A stretch of 64,000 bases of DNA from positions 369,134 to 433,133 of the forward strand of contig JAXMAZ010000003.1 in assembly GCA_046350115.1 (NCBI GenBank). Direction: 5' to 3'. The stretch is from JAXMAZ01 sp046350115. GTDB taxonomy: Bacteria; Planctomycetota; Planctomycetia; Gemmatales; Gemmataceae. This document shows, one piece after another, positions 17,018-26,591 of the stretch. The position numbers and the translations under genes are program-made. A model generated the notes under the pieces. The model was not told the DNA's origin. It did not search any database and worked only from the letters and a program-made list of their open reading frames with translations. Within the stretch, counting starts at the first letter, position 1, and each line of letters begins with the position of its first letter.

Positions 17018-18316
17018 ATGGAGTCTCCGTCCCCACCCCGTCCGAACCCGATCTCACCTCCTCGTCGGTTGACCTGCCGTCTGACGACGCCGACCGCCTG
17101 GTCGTCCGACGAGCCGGCCGAGGCCGCCCCGCCGCCGGACGCCGCCCGAGGAGCGGCCGGCCGACGGGCCGAAGGTGGCTTACGCCTACGAAGCTGATCG
17201 CCCTGCCGATGGACGCGATCCGGCACGCCAAGTACGAGTACGCCACCCCGGTCCAGGCGTCCGTCATTCCGAAGGCGATGCGGTGGACGTGATCGGCGCC
17301 AGGCCTTGCAGACCGGGACCGGCAAGACGGCCGCCTTCCTGATCCCGTTCCTGAACCGCTGGCGGCCGCACAAGCTCAAGGGGCCGATCGGCTGGTCATG
17401 TGCCCGACCCGGAACTGGCCCTGCAGGTGGCGACCGAGGCCGAGAAGTTGGCCCCGAGCCGCACTTCCGGACGGTGGCGGTGTACGGCGGCGCCCGCATG
17501 GGCAAACAGGATTCGAGGGGCTGGAGTTGCCGGTGACCTGCGGGTCGGCACCCTGGGGCGGATGCTCGACCACATGCGCGCCGCGGGAACATGAACCTGT
17601 CGGACGTCCGGTACGTGGTGCTGGACGAGGCCGACCGGATGCTGAAGGACATCGGGTTCCAGCCGGACATCGAGCGGATCCTGCGGAACTGCCCGAGCGA
17701 GCGGCAGACGCTGCTCAGCACGGCCACCGTGCCGGACACGATCAAGCGGCTGGTCAACCGGTACATGCACCACCCGGTCCACCTGAACCTGTCCCCGGGC
17801 GTGCTGACGGTGGACAAGATCCGGCAGACGCGGTTATCACCGTGGACGAGGACCGGAAGTTCGAGCTGCTGGTGAAGGTGCTGCACCGGGAGAAGCCTCC
17901 CGGCAGTGCCTCATCTTCGTCGAGCGGAAGCGGTCGGCGGACCCCGGCTGTACGACAAGCTGAAGGGGCACTTCAAGGGCGTGTCGGTCATCCACGGGGA
18001 TCTGCTCGCAGAGCCACCGCGAGGCTGACCCGCGGGCGGTTCCGGGCGGAGTATCCACGTGCTGATCGCCACCGACGTGGCCAGCGCCAGGGATCGACGT
18101 GACCGGGATCAGCCACGTCATCAACGATGACCTGCCGATGGACATCGAGAACTGCTGTCCACCTGGATCGGCCGACCGCGGATCGGCCGGGACGGGGTGG
18201 CCATCTCGTTCGCCACCCCGGAGCAGGGGCACCTGACGGACATCGAGATGACCATCAACCGGCTGATCGACGAGGACCGGATCGAGGGGTTCGAGTCGTA
18301 CACCCCGCGGAAGTAG
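17018..18316 (+). pseudogene. DEAD-box ATP-dependent RNA helicase, multiply frameshifted
   Basis: All the helicase motifs are present but scattered over three frames. In order: IRHAKYEYATPVQASVIPKAM (Q motif, to about 17283), QTGTGKTAAFLIPF (motif I, about 17310), LVMCPTR (Ia), GTLGRMLDHM (Ib), VVLDEADRMLKDIGFQPD (motif II, about 17620), LLSTATVPDTI (motif III), then helicase C with QCLIFVERKRSAD, VSVIHGDL, VLIATDVA and GIDVTGISHVIN. The reading ends ESYTPRK at 18316. About ten small indels are needed to restore one frame, one of them plainly a missing G (CCCGGAACTG where CCCGGGAACTG is expected for TREL). Motif VI is also disturbed. An intact version would unwind RNA in ribosome assembly or mRNA decay. 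The start is uncertain. Confidence 0.8.
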
Positions 18317-18454
18317 ACATCGCCCGCCGCAAGCTGGCCTGGCGGGTCAGTGGGGACAAAGCGCCCGCAGCGGCCTTGCTGGAGAAGAAGGCAAGCCCGG
18401 CAAGCTCACCTGCAGCAGCCGGTCAGACCGACAGTTCTGCTTGTCATCCCGCCA

Positions 18455-18481
18455 CTCGTTCCCACGCTCTGCGGGAACGAG
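18455..18481. repeat. GTTCCCACGC palindrome, degenerate copy
   Basis: CTCGTTCCCACGCTCTGC then GGGAACGAG. Compared with intact copies at 34596, 34712 and 45790 it lacks two bases (TG) in the right arm. It lies in the 18317-18682 gap, which otherwise shows only a further short palindrome (around TGCAGCCGGCTGTGAGCC) and a repeat at about 18540-18570 (GGGGTTGGGAACGAAAGAAA), with no gene. Confidence 0.7.
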
Positions 18482-18682
18482 GGGAGTTGCTGCAGCCGGC
18501 TGTGAGCCGGGCGTTTGGTTACCGACCCTGTTGGCCACGGGGTTGGGAACGAAAGAAATGAATCCGCCGGCGCAACTCTCCCAGTTTGCCACATCCCCAG
18601 TTTGACCCGGCCCGGTAAGATTGACGGATTACGCCGTCTGTCTGGGTTGACCGGCGGCGGGAGCGGGTATACGGGGGCGGTC

Positions 18683-19850
18683 ATGAACCGGACCGTGCGT
18701 GTCGTTGGCCGTGGCGATGGCCGGCATCCTGGCCCTGACCGGGCTGGGCTGCACGCCGTTCCGGGCCGCCCTCGCCGCCGACCCGCCGGTCCTGCCGGCC
18801 GCCGACGAGCCGCCGCCGCCGACCGTGCCCGATTCGACCTTTTCCCGCCCCGAACCGTCGGTCGCAGCTCGTGCCGAACACCATCCTGGCCCTGTCCGGC
18901 GTTCTACGGGTCGTTCACCCGCCGGGGTGCTCAACGGCTGGACCTGAACGACACCCGGCCGGAGTTCGACGTGGTGACCGGGATCAGCACCGAAGCGCTG
19001 ATCGCCCCGATGGCGTTCCTGGGGCCGAAGTACGACAACGAGTTGCGGTGCCCTGACCGAAGTCACCCGTTGGCCGTGGCCTCGCCCAGCGGATGTGGGC
19101 GACGGTGCCGTTCCGGGACGCGATCGGCACCAGTACCCTCCGCCGGCTGGTCGAGCAGGTGACCGACGAGGTGATGGCCGAGCTGGCGGCCGAACACCGC
19201 AAGGGCCGGCGGCTTGCCATCGGCACCACCCGGCTGGAGACGTGGAAGGCGGTCGTCTGGGACGTGGGGCGATCGCCAGCAAGGGCGGGCCGTGCCCGCC
19301 GGCTGATCGTGGATGTGATGATCGCCCCGGCCGCGGTCCCGGGGGTTGTTCCTGCCGGTGCCGATCACCGTCGAGGTGGACGAAGAAGCGGACCGAGTTG
19401 CACGTGGACGGCGGGGTGATGGCCTCGGTGTTCGTCCCGCCGAGCGTGCTGGACGCGTGCAACAAGGACGCCGACCTGTTCGTCATCCTGGCCGGCAAGT
19501 ACCTTCCCGGAAGCCGGAGCGGGTGCGCCTGCGGCTGCTGCAGGGTGGTGACGGCGCCCTCGCCGCCGCTCCGATGTGGGGCGTACACCCGGGGCCGACC
19601 TGTCGAACATCTACCACATGTCGCAGTTGGCCGGGGTGCGGTTTCACCTGTCGGCCAGCAGGACTTCGAGCCGGGCGAGAGCGGGTTCGACTTCGATCCA
19701 CAGGTGATGAGCCAGTTGTACGTCGAGGGCGTCAAGGTGGGGGTGGCCGGCCCGGTCTGGGACAACGCCCCGCCGGAGCCGCGGCCCCGGGGAAACGCCG
19801 GACATCCGGACCGGCACCCGGATCAAGAAGAAGCCGAGCGCCGCGAGCCG
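18683..19850 (+). pseudogene. Patatin-like phospholipase family protein, frameshifted
   Basis: A signal-like N-terminus (AVAMAGILALTGLGCTPFRAALAADPP) is followed, over several frames, by LVPNTILALSG, YGSFTRRG/AGVLNGW, FDVVTGISTEALIAPMAFLGPKYDNEL, VPFRDAIGTST, LAIGTTRLETWKAVVWD, LPVPITVEV, TELHVDGGVMASVFVPPSVLDACN and DPQVMSQLYVEGVKVG. The GISTEAL block is the patatin G-x-S-x-G serine motif with Glu where Gly is expected. HVDGG is the Asp of the Ser-Asp dyad. An intact protein would be an exported lipid hydrolase. The Glu could be a real substitution or another sequence error, since the gene needs many indel corrections. The end is set where the following palindrome begins. Confidence 0.75.
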
Positions 19851-19947
19851 CGACCGCAGGTCGCGCGACGACCCCCGCCGGACCCGACGGCTCTGAAGCC
19901 GTACGGGGAGCGGGACGCAGCCGTCACCTGCGACCCGCGGTCGCGGC
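19842..19947. repeat. Dispersed palindromic repeat (second copy)
   Basis: CGCGAGCCGCGACCGCAGGT (from 19842) pairs with CACCTGCGACCCGCGGTCGCGG (to 19947). Sequence and layout match the element at 15357-15472. It immediately follows the patatin remnant. Confidence 0.7.
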
Positions 19948-20018
19948 CTGTCCCCTTCCATTGCCATTGGCCGCTGGGGTACACTCCCCTCCCGTCCCCG
20001 CCACGGAGGGCTTCTCGC

Positions 20019-20877
20019 GTGTTCACCCTCGCCCGTCGCATCCGGCGCCCGGTTGTCCGGGTTGCAGGCCGTTCGCCGGCCGGAGGCTCGCCGACGGCTG
20101 GCCGACCAGTTCCTCCGCCGATGATCGGCGAGCTGTTGCCGGCCCGCCGGGTCTGACGTGGTTCCATTCCGCCCCGACCCTGACGGCCGCCGCCGGCTCG
20201 CGGGCGAACACCTCCGGACTCCGTTGCGGGAGCAGAAGCTCTGGGAGTGGCGTTTCGACGACGACCGGGACGTTCTTCTAGCGGCGGGTGCTGGACGTCG
20301 GAGCCGGGGACGGGTTCTTCAGCGGCGGCGACCCTCCGTGGGGCACGGTCGGTTCACGCGGTCGATCTGGGTCCGCCGGCGAACCCCGGCTTCCCGGCCA
20401 ATTTGCGGTGGCTGAGCCGTGTGTGGGGTCGTCCTGCCGTCACCGTCGGCGACTTCCTGAGCCTGCCGACGGACCAGCGCGACGACGTGATCCTGCTGTT
20501 CGGGGTGGTTATCGACGACCTGTTCGCCGGTATGCGGAAGGTGGCCGACCTCCTGGTTCTCCCGGTGGGCGGGTCTATCTGGAAACGCAGATGACCCGCA
20601 CGGTGGCCGACGCCCTGCCGGTGTTCGAGCTGGTCAGCGACCCGAGTTCCCGTCCACCGTCCGGCGGAACTGCAACGAGACGGAGCGGGTCGGTCTGGCC
20701 AGTGGGCTGGATGCCGAACGAGGCCGGGCTGAAGGCGCGCTGGCCGACCGGTACGGACTGACCGCCGACCCGCCGGGTCGGCACCCTGCATGAGGCGAGC
20801 CACGGTGCGGGCACGGCAAACGAAAGGTGTTCGTGCTCACTCCGCCAGGCCGACCGGCCGTTGCCGAAAAGGGCTGA
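20019..20877 (+). pseudogene. SAM-dependent methyltransferase (CmoB-like), frameshifted
   Basis: Pieces in three frames give a class I methyltransferase: TWFHS near the start (as in the CmoB-type WYHS motif), EQKLWEWRF, VLDVGAGDGFFS (SAM-binding motif I, about 20290), RGARSVHAVDL (motif II), TDQRDDVILLFGVV, LFAGMRKVADLL, VYLETQM, and near the end LADRYGLTADPP and KVFVLTPPGRP, with a stop at 20877. The likely start is GTG 20019 with GGAGGG upstream. CmoB itself modifies wobble uridine, but many relatives have unknown substrates. At least six frame changes are needed. I see no acid catalytic residue beyond the SAM motifs to define the reaction. Confidence 0.72.
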
Positions 20878-20946
20878 CCGGCGGTTCGTGTTCTATTCTT
20901 CCGTCAGCTTCAATCCCCACCCGCCTCGCTGACGGGGTTGCCAGAA

Positions 20947-22523
20947 GTGAACCGCCTGCGTTCGTATTTCAGCCCGGAAGCGGTGCTATTCCTGCTCGTC
21001 CTCGGGGCGTGTCAGGTGGTGTTCCGGGAGCGGGGTTCTTCGACCCCTGGTGTTCGTGGCACCCGGAGTCGGGGAGATCATCCTGACCGACGGCGCCCCA
21101 CACCGACCTGTTCACCTACACCTTCCCCGACCGGACCTGATCCCCCCAGCAGTGGGGGCCGAGGTGCTCGATGGCCCCGGCCCACCGGCTGAGCGGGTTC
21201 GACGCCATGCTGCTCGGGTTCAGCGTGATCGTCGCCGCCCTGTCGGCGGTGTTCGGGCGGATGCGGCAGGCCGGGATGAACTCCGCTGCTGGCCGGGATG
21301 TTGGCCGGCGGGTTCATCGTCGCGGCGGCGTTCCACTTCTACGTCCGACCGCACATGGCGTCCATCCTGCTGCAAGGCTCGCCTGGACGACGGCCTGTCT
21401 GGTCGATTTCGAGCGGAGCCGGGCTGGGGCGTGGCGGCTGGCGTCGCTCATCCCGACGTTCGTGGTCTGGACCAACCTGCACGCCAAGGTGCTGTGCTGC
21501 ATCCTCAGCCTCGGGTTCGCGGTCGCCGGGTGGGGCGCTGTTCCTACTCGGCCAGGAGTCGCCGGTCCGCAGTTGGCGGCAGGGGTGGCTGCTGATCGGC
21601 ATCGTCCTGGCTTGTCTACTGACGCCGTTCGTCAACCCGTTCGGACTGGAGATGCTGTCCACCTGGACCCGGCTGATCGGGTCGGACATTCTCAAGGTGG
21701 TCAGCCACCGAGCACCGCGCCCGCCGAACTGGAAGATACCGACAGCGCAAGGCCAGGTGCCGGGGCGAGTGGACAAGGCGCTGTTCCTCGGCACCTCGCC
21801 GCAACGGCCGCGGGTGATCTGCCGGCTGCTGCTCGGCCTCGGCTGGTCTCGACGCCGGCGATCCGCCAGGGGCCGCTGCGTTCTGCGTGGTGGCGGTGGT
21901 GGTCGCCGCCGACCTATGGCCGCACACCCGGGCACCGCCGTCAGCAGGCGCAACAGATCGCTTCGTTCAAGACCTGCCCGGTCTCGACGGCCGGACTGAC
22001 CCTGCGGGGCGCTGGTCGCCCTGGCGGCCGTCGTCGCGGCGATCCTCGGCATACAGGTGGCCCGGGTGCCGGGCGCGCCGGTAGTCGGGGCCGGGTGGGC
22101 ACGGCTCGACCCGAAGATGGTGCCATACCCGCTGACCGACGCCATCCGGGAGGCCGCCCGCGCATCCGGACCCGGCACCCGGATTTACAACGACTGCAAC
22201 CTGGGCGGGTACTTGATCTACCACTTGCCCGAGTTCAAAATCTTCATGGACGACCGGTTCGAGTTGTACCCCGAGGCGTGGACGTCCGACTACGTGGACT
22301 GCTTCGGTATCACCCGGAGCGGTTCGACGGGCAGGCCGAGCGGTTCGGGTTCAAGCTGGCCTTGCTCCAGGCGGACGAGACGCCGACCGTTCTCCACCGG
22401 TACGTGGCCGTCACCCGACCGCTGGCGGAGGTGGCCCGGGCCGAGCGGGCGGTGCCACGTTCGGGTTCAGGAATCTCAAGTCCTCAAGTCGTCGGAATAC
22501 CGGTCGATGGCCGTCGGACCTGA
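20947..22523 (+). pseudogene. Polytopic membrane protein (glycosyltransferase C-like), frameshifted
   Basis: Starting at GTG 20947, the frames encode several hydrophobic helices (EAVLFLLVLGACQVVF; FDAMLLGFSVIVAALSAVF; LLAGMLAGGFIVAAAFHFYV; LIPTFVVWTNLHAKVLCC; WLLIGIVLACLLTPFVNPFG; a late ALAAVVAAILGI-type helix). The loop between early helices carries EIILTDGAP then DLFTYTFPDR, a pattern found in GT-C-like integral membrane proteins. The soluble C-terminal part is well conserved: TRIYNDCNLGGYLIYHLP, FKIFMDDRFELYPEAW, FGFKLALLQADETPTVLHRYVAV. No enzyme activity can be assigned. Many indels separate the pieces. The end is uncertain because an inverted repeat begins at 22477. Confidence 0.6.
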
Positions 22524-22546
22524 CGATCAGAAGACTTGAGGACTTG
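22477..22546. repeat. Inverted repeat before the ATP-grasp gene
   Basis: CAAGTCCTCAAGTC (22477-22490) and GACTTGAGGACTTG (22533-22546) are perfect complements. The element lies at the end of the membrane-protein reading and just before GTG 22552. It contains a tandem of CAAGTC units. Confidence 0.75.
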
Positions 22547-22551
22547 CGACT

Positions 22552-23763
22552 GTGAACAAGCCTGCCGTCCTCGCCGTCGCCAGCTACTTCAAGGGCAACC
22601 GGTTCCTGGAGCAAGTGCAAGCGGGAAGGGTGTCCGACGTACCTGCTCACCGTCGAGAAGGGTTGACGGAGCCGTGGGCACGGCACGCCCTGGACGACGT
22701 GTTCGCCGTCCCGGACTTCCACAACCGCCGCAACCTCACGAATGCAGTCGCCTACCTGTGGCGAACCCAGCGGTTCGACCGGATCGTTGCCCTGGATGAC
22801 TTCGACATCGAGGTGGCGCGTTCCTCCGCGAACACTTCCGACGGACCGACACCGGTCACGGCGACAGTCAGGCCCGGCTGTTCCGCGACAAGTTGGCGAT
22901 GCGAGTGAAGGCCCGAGAGATCGGCGTCCGCATCCCGGACTTTTGCCCGATCTTCAACCACGAGCGAGGTGCGGCACTTCTTGGCGACCGTTCCCGGACC
23001 GTGGCTGGTGAAGCCGCGGTCGGAGGCGTCCGCGGCCGGCATCCGTAAGTGCCAGTCGGCGGACGACGTGTGCGTGCGATCGATTGCAACTCGGGGACGA
23101 CCAGTCGTTCCACCTGATCGAGCGGATGGTGCCCGGCGACCTGTTCCACGTCGATTCACTGACCCACGCTGGCCGTGTCGTGTTCGCCGAGGTGAACGCT
23201 TACTGGCGGCCACTACTCGACGTGTACCAGGGGGGCGGCATCTACGCCACCCGCACGGTTGACCGAAGCCGGACAGAGGTCGCCGAGTTAAAGGCGATCA
23301 ACGAGAAGCTGCTCGACGGGTTCGGTCTCGGGGCCGGGGCGTCGCACACCGAGTTCATGAAAGCTCACGCGGACGGCCAGTGCTACTTCATCGAGACGAG
23401 TGCCCGGGTCGGCGGGGCGGAGACGGCGACCATGGTCGAACACGCCGCCGGGCCGAACCTTTGGGCCGAGTGGGCCAGGCTGGAGATCGCCCGGGGCGGG
23501 CCATACGAACTGCCGTCGCTGCGGCAGCGGTACGCCGGGGTGGTCATCTCCCTCGCCCGGCAGGAGCGGCCGGACACCTCCTCGTTCGACGACCCGGAGA
23601 TCGTCCACCGCATGGACATGAAGAACCACATCGGCCTGGTGGTCGCCGCCGACACCCCGGGCCGGGTGGAGGAATGCTGCAGTACATGGACCGGATCGCC
23701 AAGGAGTTTCACGCCGTCCTGCCGGCCGCGGATAAGGTAAGTCGCACTGACCGCCCCGGGTAG
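22552..23763 (+). pseudogene. ATP-grasp ligase (first), frameshifted
   Basis: A protein of about 400 residues, read in several frames: NKPAVLAVASYFKGNRFLEQ, WARHALDDVFAVPDFHNRRNLTN, FDRIVALDDFDIEVA, FRDKLAMRVKAREIGVRIPDFCPIF, GPWLVKPRSEASAAGI (ATP-grasp phosphate loop), LIERMVPGDLFHVDSL, EFMKAHADGQCYFIETSARVGG (the metal-binding E-x-N-type region), NLWAEWARLEIA. The last 218 codons (from about 23084) are in one frame. ATP-grasp enzymes of this CPSase/carnosine-synthase type join a carboxylate to an amine via acyl phosphate. GTG 22552 is the likely start. It opens a run of ligase and hydrolase genes on the same strand. Confidence 0.75.
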
Positions 23764-23842
23764 CGGGATCGGCGGAAAGACGGTATCATCTGTTAGACCC
23801 TTCCCGGGTTCATTGACGCCGAGCCTTCGCCTGGAGAGAGCC

Positions 23843-24587
23843 ATGCCGCGGCCGCTGATCGGGGTTGCCACACGCTCATGCCGGCCGTCGAGGGCGAACG
23901 GCCGGCGTGCTGGATCATGGGCCAGCGGTACGTCGAAGCCCTGCGGGCGACCGGTGCCGCCCTGATCCTCCTGCCACTGTTGACGAATGACCCGGACGCC
24001 ATGGACATCTTCGCCCGGCCGGACGGGGTGTTCCTGACCGGGGGCGTGGACGTGGACCTGTCCCGGTACGGGAGCCGAAGCACCCGCTGTGCGGCACCAC
24101 CGACCTCGACCGGACGCGGTCGAGTTGATGCTGCTCGAATACGCGATGGCGAACGGCCTGCCGGTGCTGGCCGTCTGCCGGGGCATCCAGATCAACGTGG
24201 TGGCCCGAGGCGGGACGCTGTACCAGGACGTGACCGCCCAGGTGCCGGCGGCGATGAAGCACGACTACTTCCCCACCCCGGCCAACCCGAGCCGATGCGG
24301 CCTGGCCCTGACGCCCACGACATCACCGTCGCCCCCGGCTCCCGGCTGGCCGCGATTCTCGGCGAAACCGTGGTGTCCGTGAACAGCATGCACCACCGTG
24401 CGATCAAAGACCCGGCGGACGGGCTGCGGCCGACGGCGTTCGCCCCGGACGGGATCATCGAGGCGGTCGAGGTGGGACGAACGGCCAGTACCTCGTCGCA
24501 GTCCAGTGGCACCCGGAGGAGTTGGCCGACACCCAGCCCGGGATGCGGCGGCTGTTCGCGTCGTTCGTCGAGGGCGGCGCGGCATAG
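23843..24587 (+). pseudogene. Gamma-glutamyl-GABA hydrolase-like class I amidotransferase (peptidase C26), frameshifted
   Basis: It starts MPRPLIGVATR (ATG 23843, GGAGAGAG upstream). Conserved pieces follow in different frames: GQRYVEALRATGAALILLPLL, DGVFLTGGVDVDLSRYG, ELMLLEYAMANGLPVLAVCRGIQINVVARGGTLYQDV with the nucleophile Cys in AVCRGIQ, VNSMHHRAIKDPADGLRPTAFAPDGIIEAVE, and QWHPEELADTQPGMRRLF with the catalytic His-x-Glu. The length of about 248 codons fits the PuuD-like family. Such enzymes cleave gamma-glutamyl amides. Beside ATP-grasp and GCS2-type ligases it may trim or recycle a glutamyl intermediate (inference). At least three frame changes are required. Confidence 0.8.
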
Positions 24588-24708
24588 GCGGTACAACCCG
24601 ACCCGCTTCACTGGACGCCCCATCTCTCCCGCACGCTGGCTGTTGCCGGCCGGGGGCCGGTTTCCGATACTCACGTCCAGACGCCTCCCTGGCCTGTTCC
24701 GGTCGCCC

Positions 24709-25430
24709 ATGCACCGTGCGTACCATCACTGGTGGAGTCCCAGCCTGCAGCGGCGGATGGAGCTGCTGGAGTTCGGTCACGGCGGGCGTCTTCGGGTGAT
24801 CGCCTTTCCGACGTCGCAGGGCAGCTTCCACGAGTGGGAAGACCAGGGGATGGTGCACGCCCTCCGGCATCACCTCGAGAACGGCTGGTTGCACCTGACG
24901 TGCGTCGGGAGTGGACCGGGAGAGCTGGTACTCGAACGGTCATCCGCGTACTGGCGGGTCCGCCGTCACGACCAGTACGACCAGTACCTGCTCCACGAAG
25001 TTCCGCCGTTCACCTGGACCCGCAGTCCGACGCCGTACCTGATCACGACCGGGGCCAGCTTCGGGCGTACTACGCCCTCGACTTCGGCCTCCGCTACCCG
25101 CAGTGGGTGAACCGCGTCATCTCGATGAGCGGGCTGACCGACATCCGCAAGTTCTGCCACGGTTATCACGACGAACTGGTGTACTTTCACAACCCGGTCG
25201 AGTCGCCATCCTGAACGAGCACGAGGGTGGCGGCTGACGCCCTCCGCCGGCAGATGTCAACCTGGCGGTCGGCAACGGGGACGGCCTGGTCCACCAGAAC
25301 CGGGAGCTGTCCGGCAAGCTGTGGGGGAAGGGGATCGGCAACGCCCTGCGGGAGTGGGACGGGTTCGCCCACGACTGGCCGGTCTGGCACAAGATGATCA
25401 ACCTGTGGGACATCGGCGGGAGCTGGGGTT
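24709..25430 (+). pseudogene. Putative esterase (alpha/beta hydrolase), frameshifted
   Basis: It starts MHRAYHHWWSPSLQRRMELLEFGHGG and continues VIAFPTSQGSFHEWEDQGMVHAL, GWLHLTCVG, SSAYWRVRRHDQYDQYLLHEVPPF, then ITTGASFG with the nucleophile Ser, followed in the next frame by AYYALDFGLRYPQWVNRVISMSGLTDIRKFCHGYHDELVYFHNPVE, and in another frame by LAVGNGDGLVHQNRELSGKLWGKG and REWDGFAHDWPVWHKMI with the catalytic His. This matches the family of small cytosolic esterases that often neighbour ATP-grasp genes. The 3' end runs into a heptamer repeat, so the stop is not clear. An intact enzyme of about 240 residues would hydrolyse an ester or activated intermediate. Confidence 0.72.
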
Positions 25431-25521
25431 TGGGGTTTGCCTGGGGTTCGGTCGGCCGGCCACGTGATACGGAACCCCGGGGCATTATTGCCAACCCCAA
25501 ACCCCAAACCCAAACCCCGAG
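25418..25521. repeat. 7-bp-periodic repeat in inverted orientation
   Basis: GGGGTTTGGGGTTTGCCTGG (from about 25423) is the complement of the CCAACCCCAAACCCCAAACC run (25491-25510, continuing to about 25518). The units are heptamers (AACCCCA). The right arm ends in CGAGG, which serves as a ribosome site for GTG 25528. Confidence 0.7.
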
Positions 25522-25527
25522 GCACCC

Positions 25528-26452
25528 GTGAAAAGTAGGGCTAAGCCAGGCGGCCGCGAGTGGTCCTGGCCGCCGAAGCTCATCGATGAGGTGAACCGCC
25601 GGAACGCTGGGGTGGAGGCCGAGTTCGTCATGCTCGGCGGCACCCGCATGGACGAGCCGACCCTGTATGCCGTACTGGTGGACCGCATCTCGCACGAGGT
25701 GCCGTACTACCGCAGCTACTTGAAGAAGGCAGTGCTGGACGGGGCGGCGGTCATCAACAACCCGTTCATGGGACGGCCGACGACAAGTTCTTCGGGGCCG
25801 CCCTGTGTACCAAGCTCGGGCTGGCCCACCCGAAGACGGTCGCCCTGCCGAACAAGGACTACGTGCTGGGGATCGTCCGCAGCGAGAGCTTGCGGAACCT
25901 GATGTACCCGATGGACTGGCAGTGGATTGTCGAGCAGGCGGGGCTGCCGTGCATCCTCAAGACGCCCACGGCGGCGGCTGGCGGGGGTGTACCGTCTGCT
26001 ACTCGATCGAGGAACTGGTCCGGCACTACGACACCTCTGGCCTCTTGACGATGATCGCCCAGAGTTCGTCGAGTGGGGACCAGTACGTGCGGTGCATGTG
26101 CGTCGGCCAGCGGCTGGTGCTGCTCGATGCTGCATGACCTGCACAACCGCCGGTACGTGCCGGACGAGGGCTACCCGTCTCCGAAACTGCGCCAGCGGAT
26201 CACCGACGACTCGCTGACGCTGGTGCAGGCACTCGGGTACGACATGAACACGGTCGAGTGGGCGGTCAAGACGGGGTGCCTTACGCCATCGACTTCAGCG
26301 AACCCGGCCCCGGACATGGAGATCGATCCCTGCTGACGCCGAAGTACTTCGACTGGTGCGTGCAGGAGATGGCGTCGCTGGTCATCGACCTGGCCAAAAA
26401 CCCGTGGCCGCAGCTTCGCTTCGCCGAGACCCGGTGGGCGAAGCTGTTCTGA
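25528..26452 (+). pseudogene. ATP-grasp ligase (second, RimK/DdlA-like), frameshifted
   Basis: From GTG 25528 with GAGG six bases upstream: WSWPPKLIDEVNRRNAGVEAEF, TLYAVLVDRISHEVPYYRSYLKKAVLDGAAVINNPFMG. Then in other frames: DDKFFGAALCTKLGLAHPKTVALPNKDYV, MDWQWIVEQAGLPCILKTPTAA (ATP-binding Lys), GGGV-TVCYSIEELVRHYD, LTMIAQSSSSGDQYVRCMCVG, HDLHNRRYVPDEGYP, ALGYDMNTVEWAVK, GVPYAIDFSEP (the E/N metal region) and LLTPKYFDWCVQEMASLVIDLAKNPWPQLRF, ending at TGA 26450-26452. It would form an amide or peptide bond. At least four indels interrupt it. It is flanked by the esterase and a third, circularly permuted ATP-grasp gene. Confidence 0.75.
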
Positions 26453-26466
26453 GGGTGGCGGTTTTC

Positions 26467-26554
26467 GTAGGGCGGGTCGAGGAGGCTTGGCGACGAGGCC
26501 TGCCGCTGCATTCCGGCAGGCCTCGTCGCCAAGCCTCCTCGACCCGCTCCCTAC
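26467..26554. repeat. Near-perfect 39-bp inverted repeat with GTAGGG/CCCTAC ends
   Basis: GTAGGGCGGGTCGAGGAGGC (from 26467) through 26505 is the complement of 26514-26554, which ends GACCCGCTCCCTAC. The loop is about 8 bases. It fills the gap between two ATP-grasp genes and belongs to the same end-motif family as 16621, 39854 and 42564. Confidence 0.85.
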
Positions 26555-26591
26555 AACAGTGGGATAGCGTTCCGCCGCCAGGACGCCGCTC

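Noticed and set aside
25418..25521. Heptamer tandems as a CRISPR array
   Set aside because: The units are seven bases with no spacers and no cas genes.
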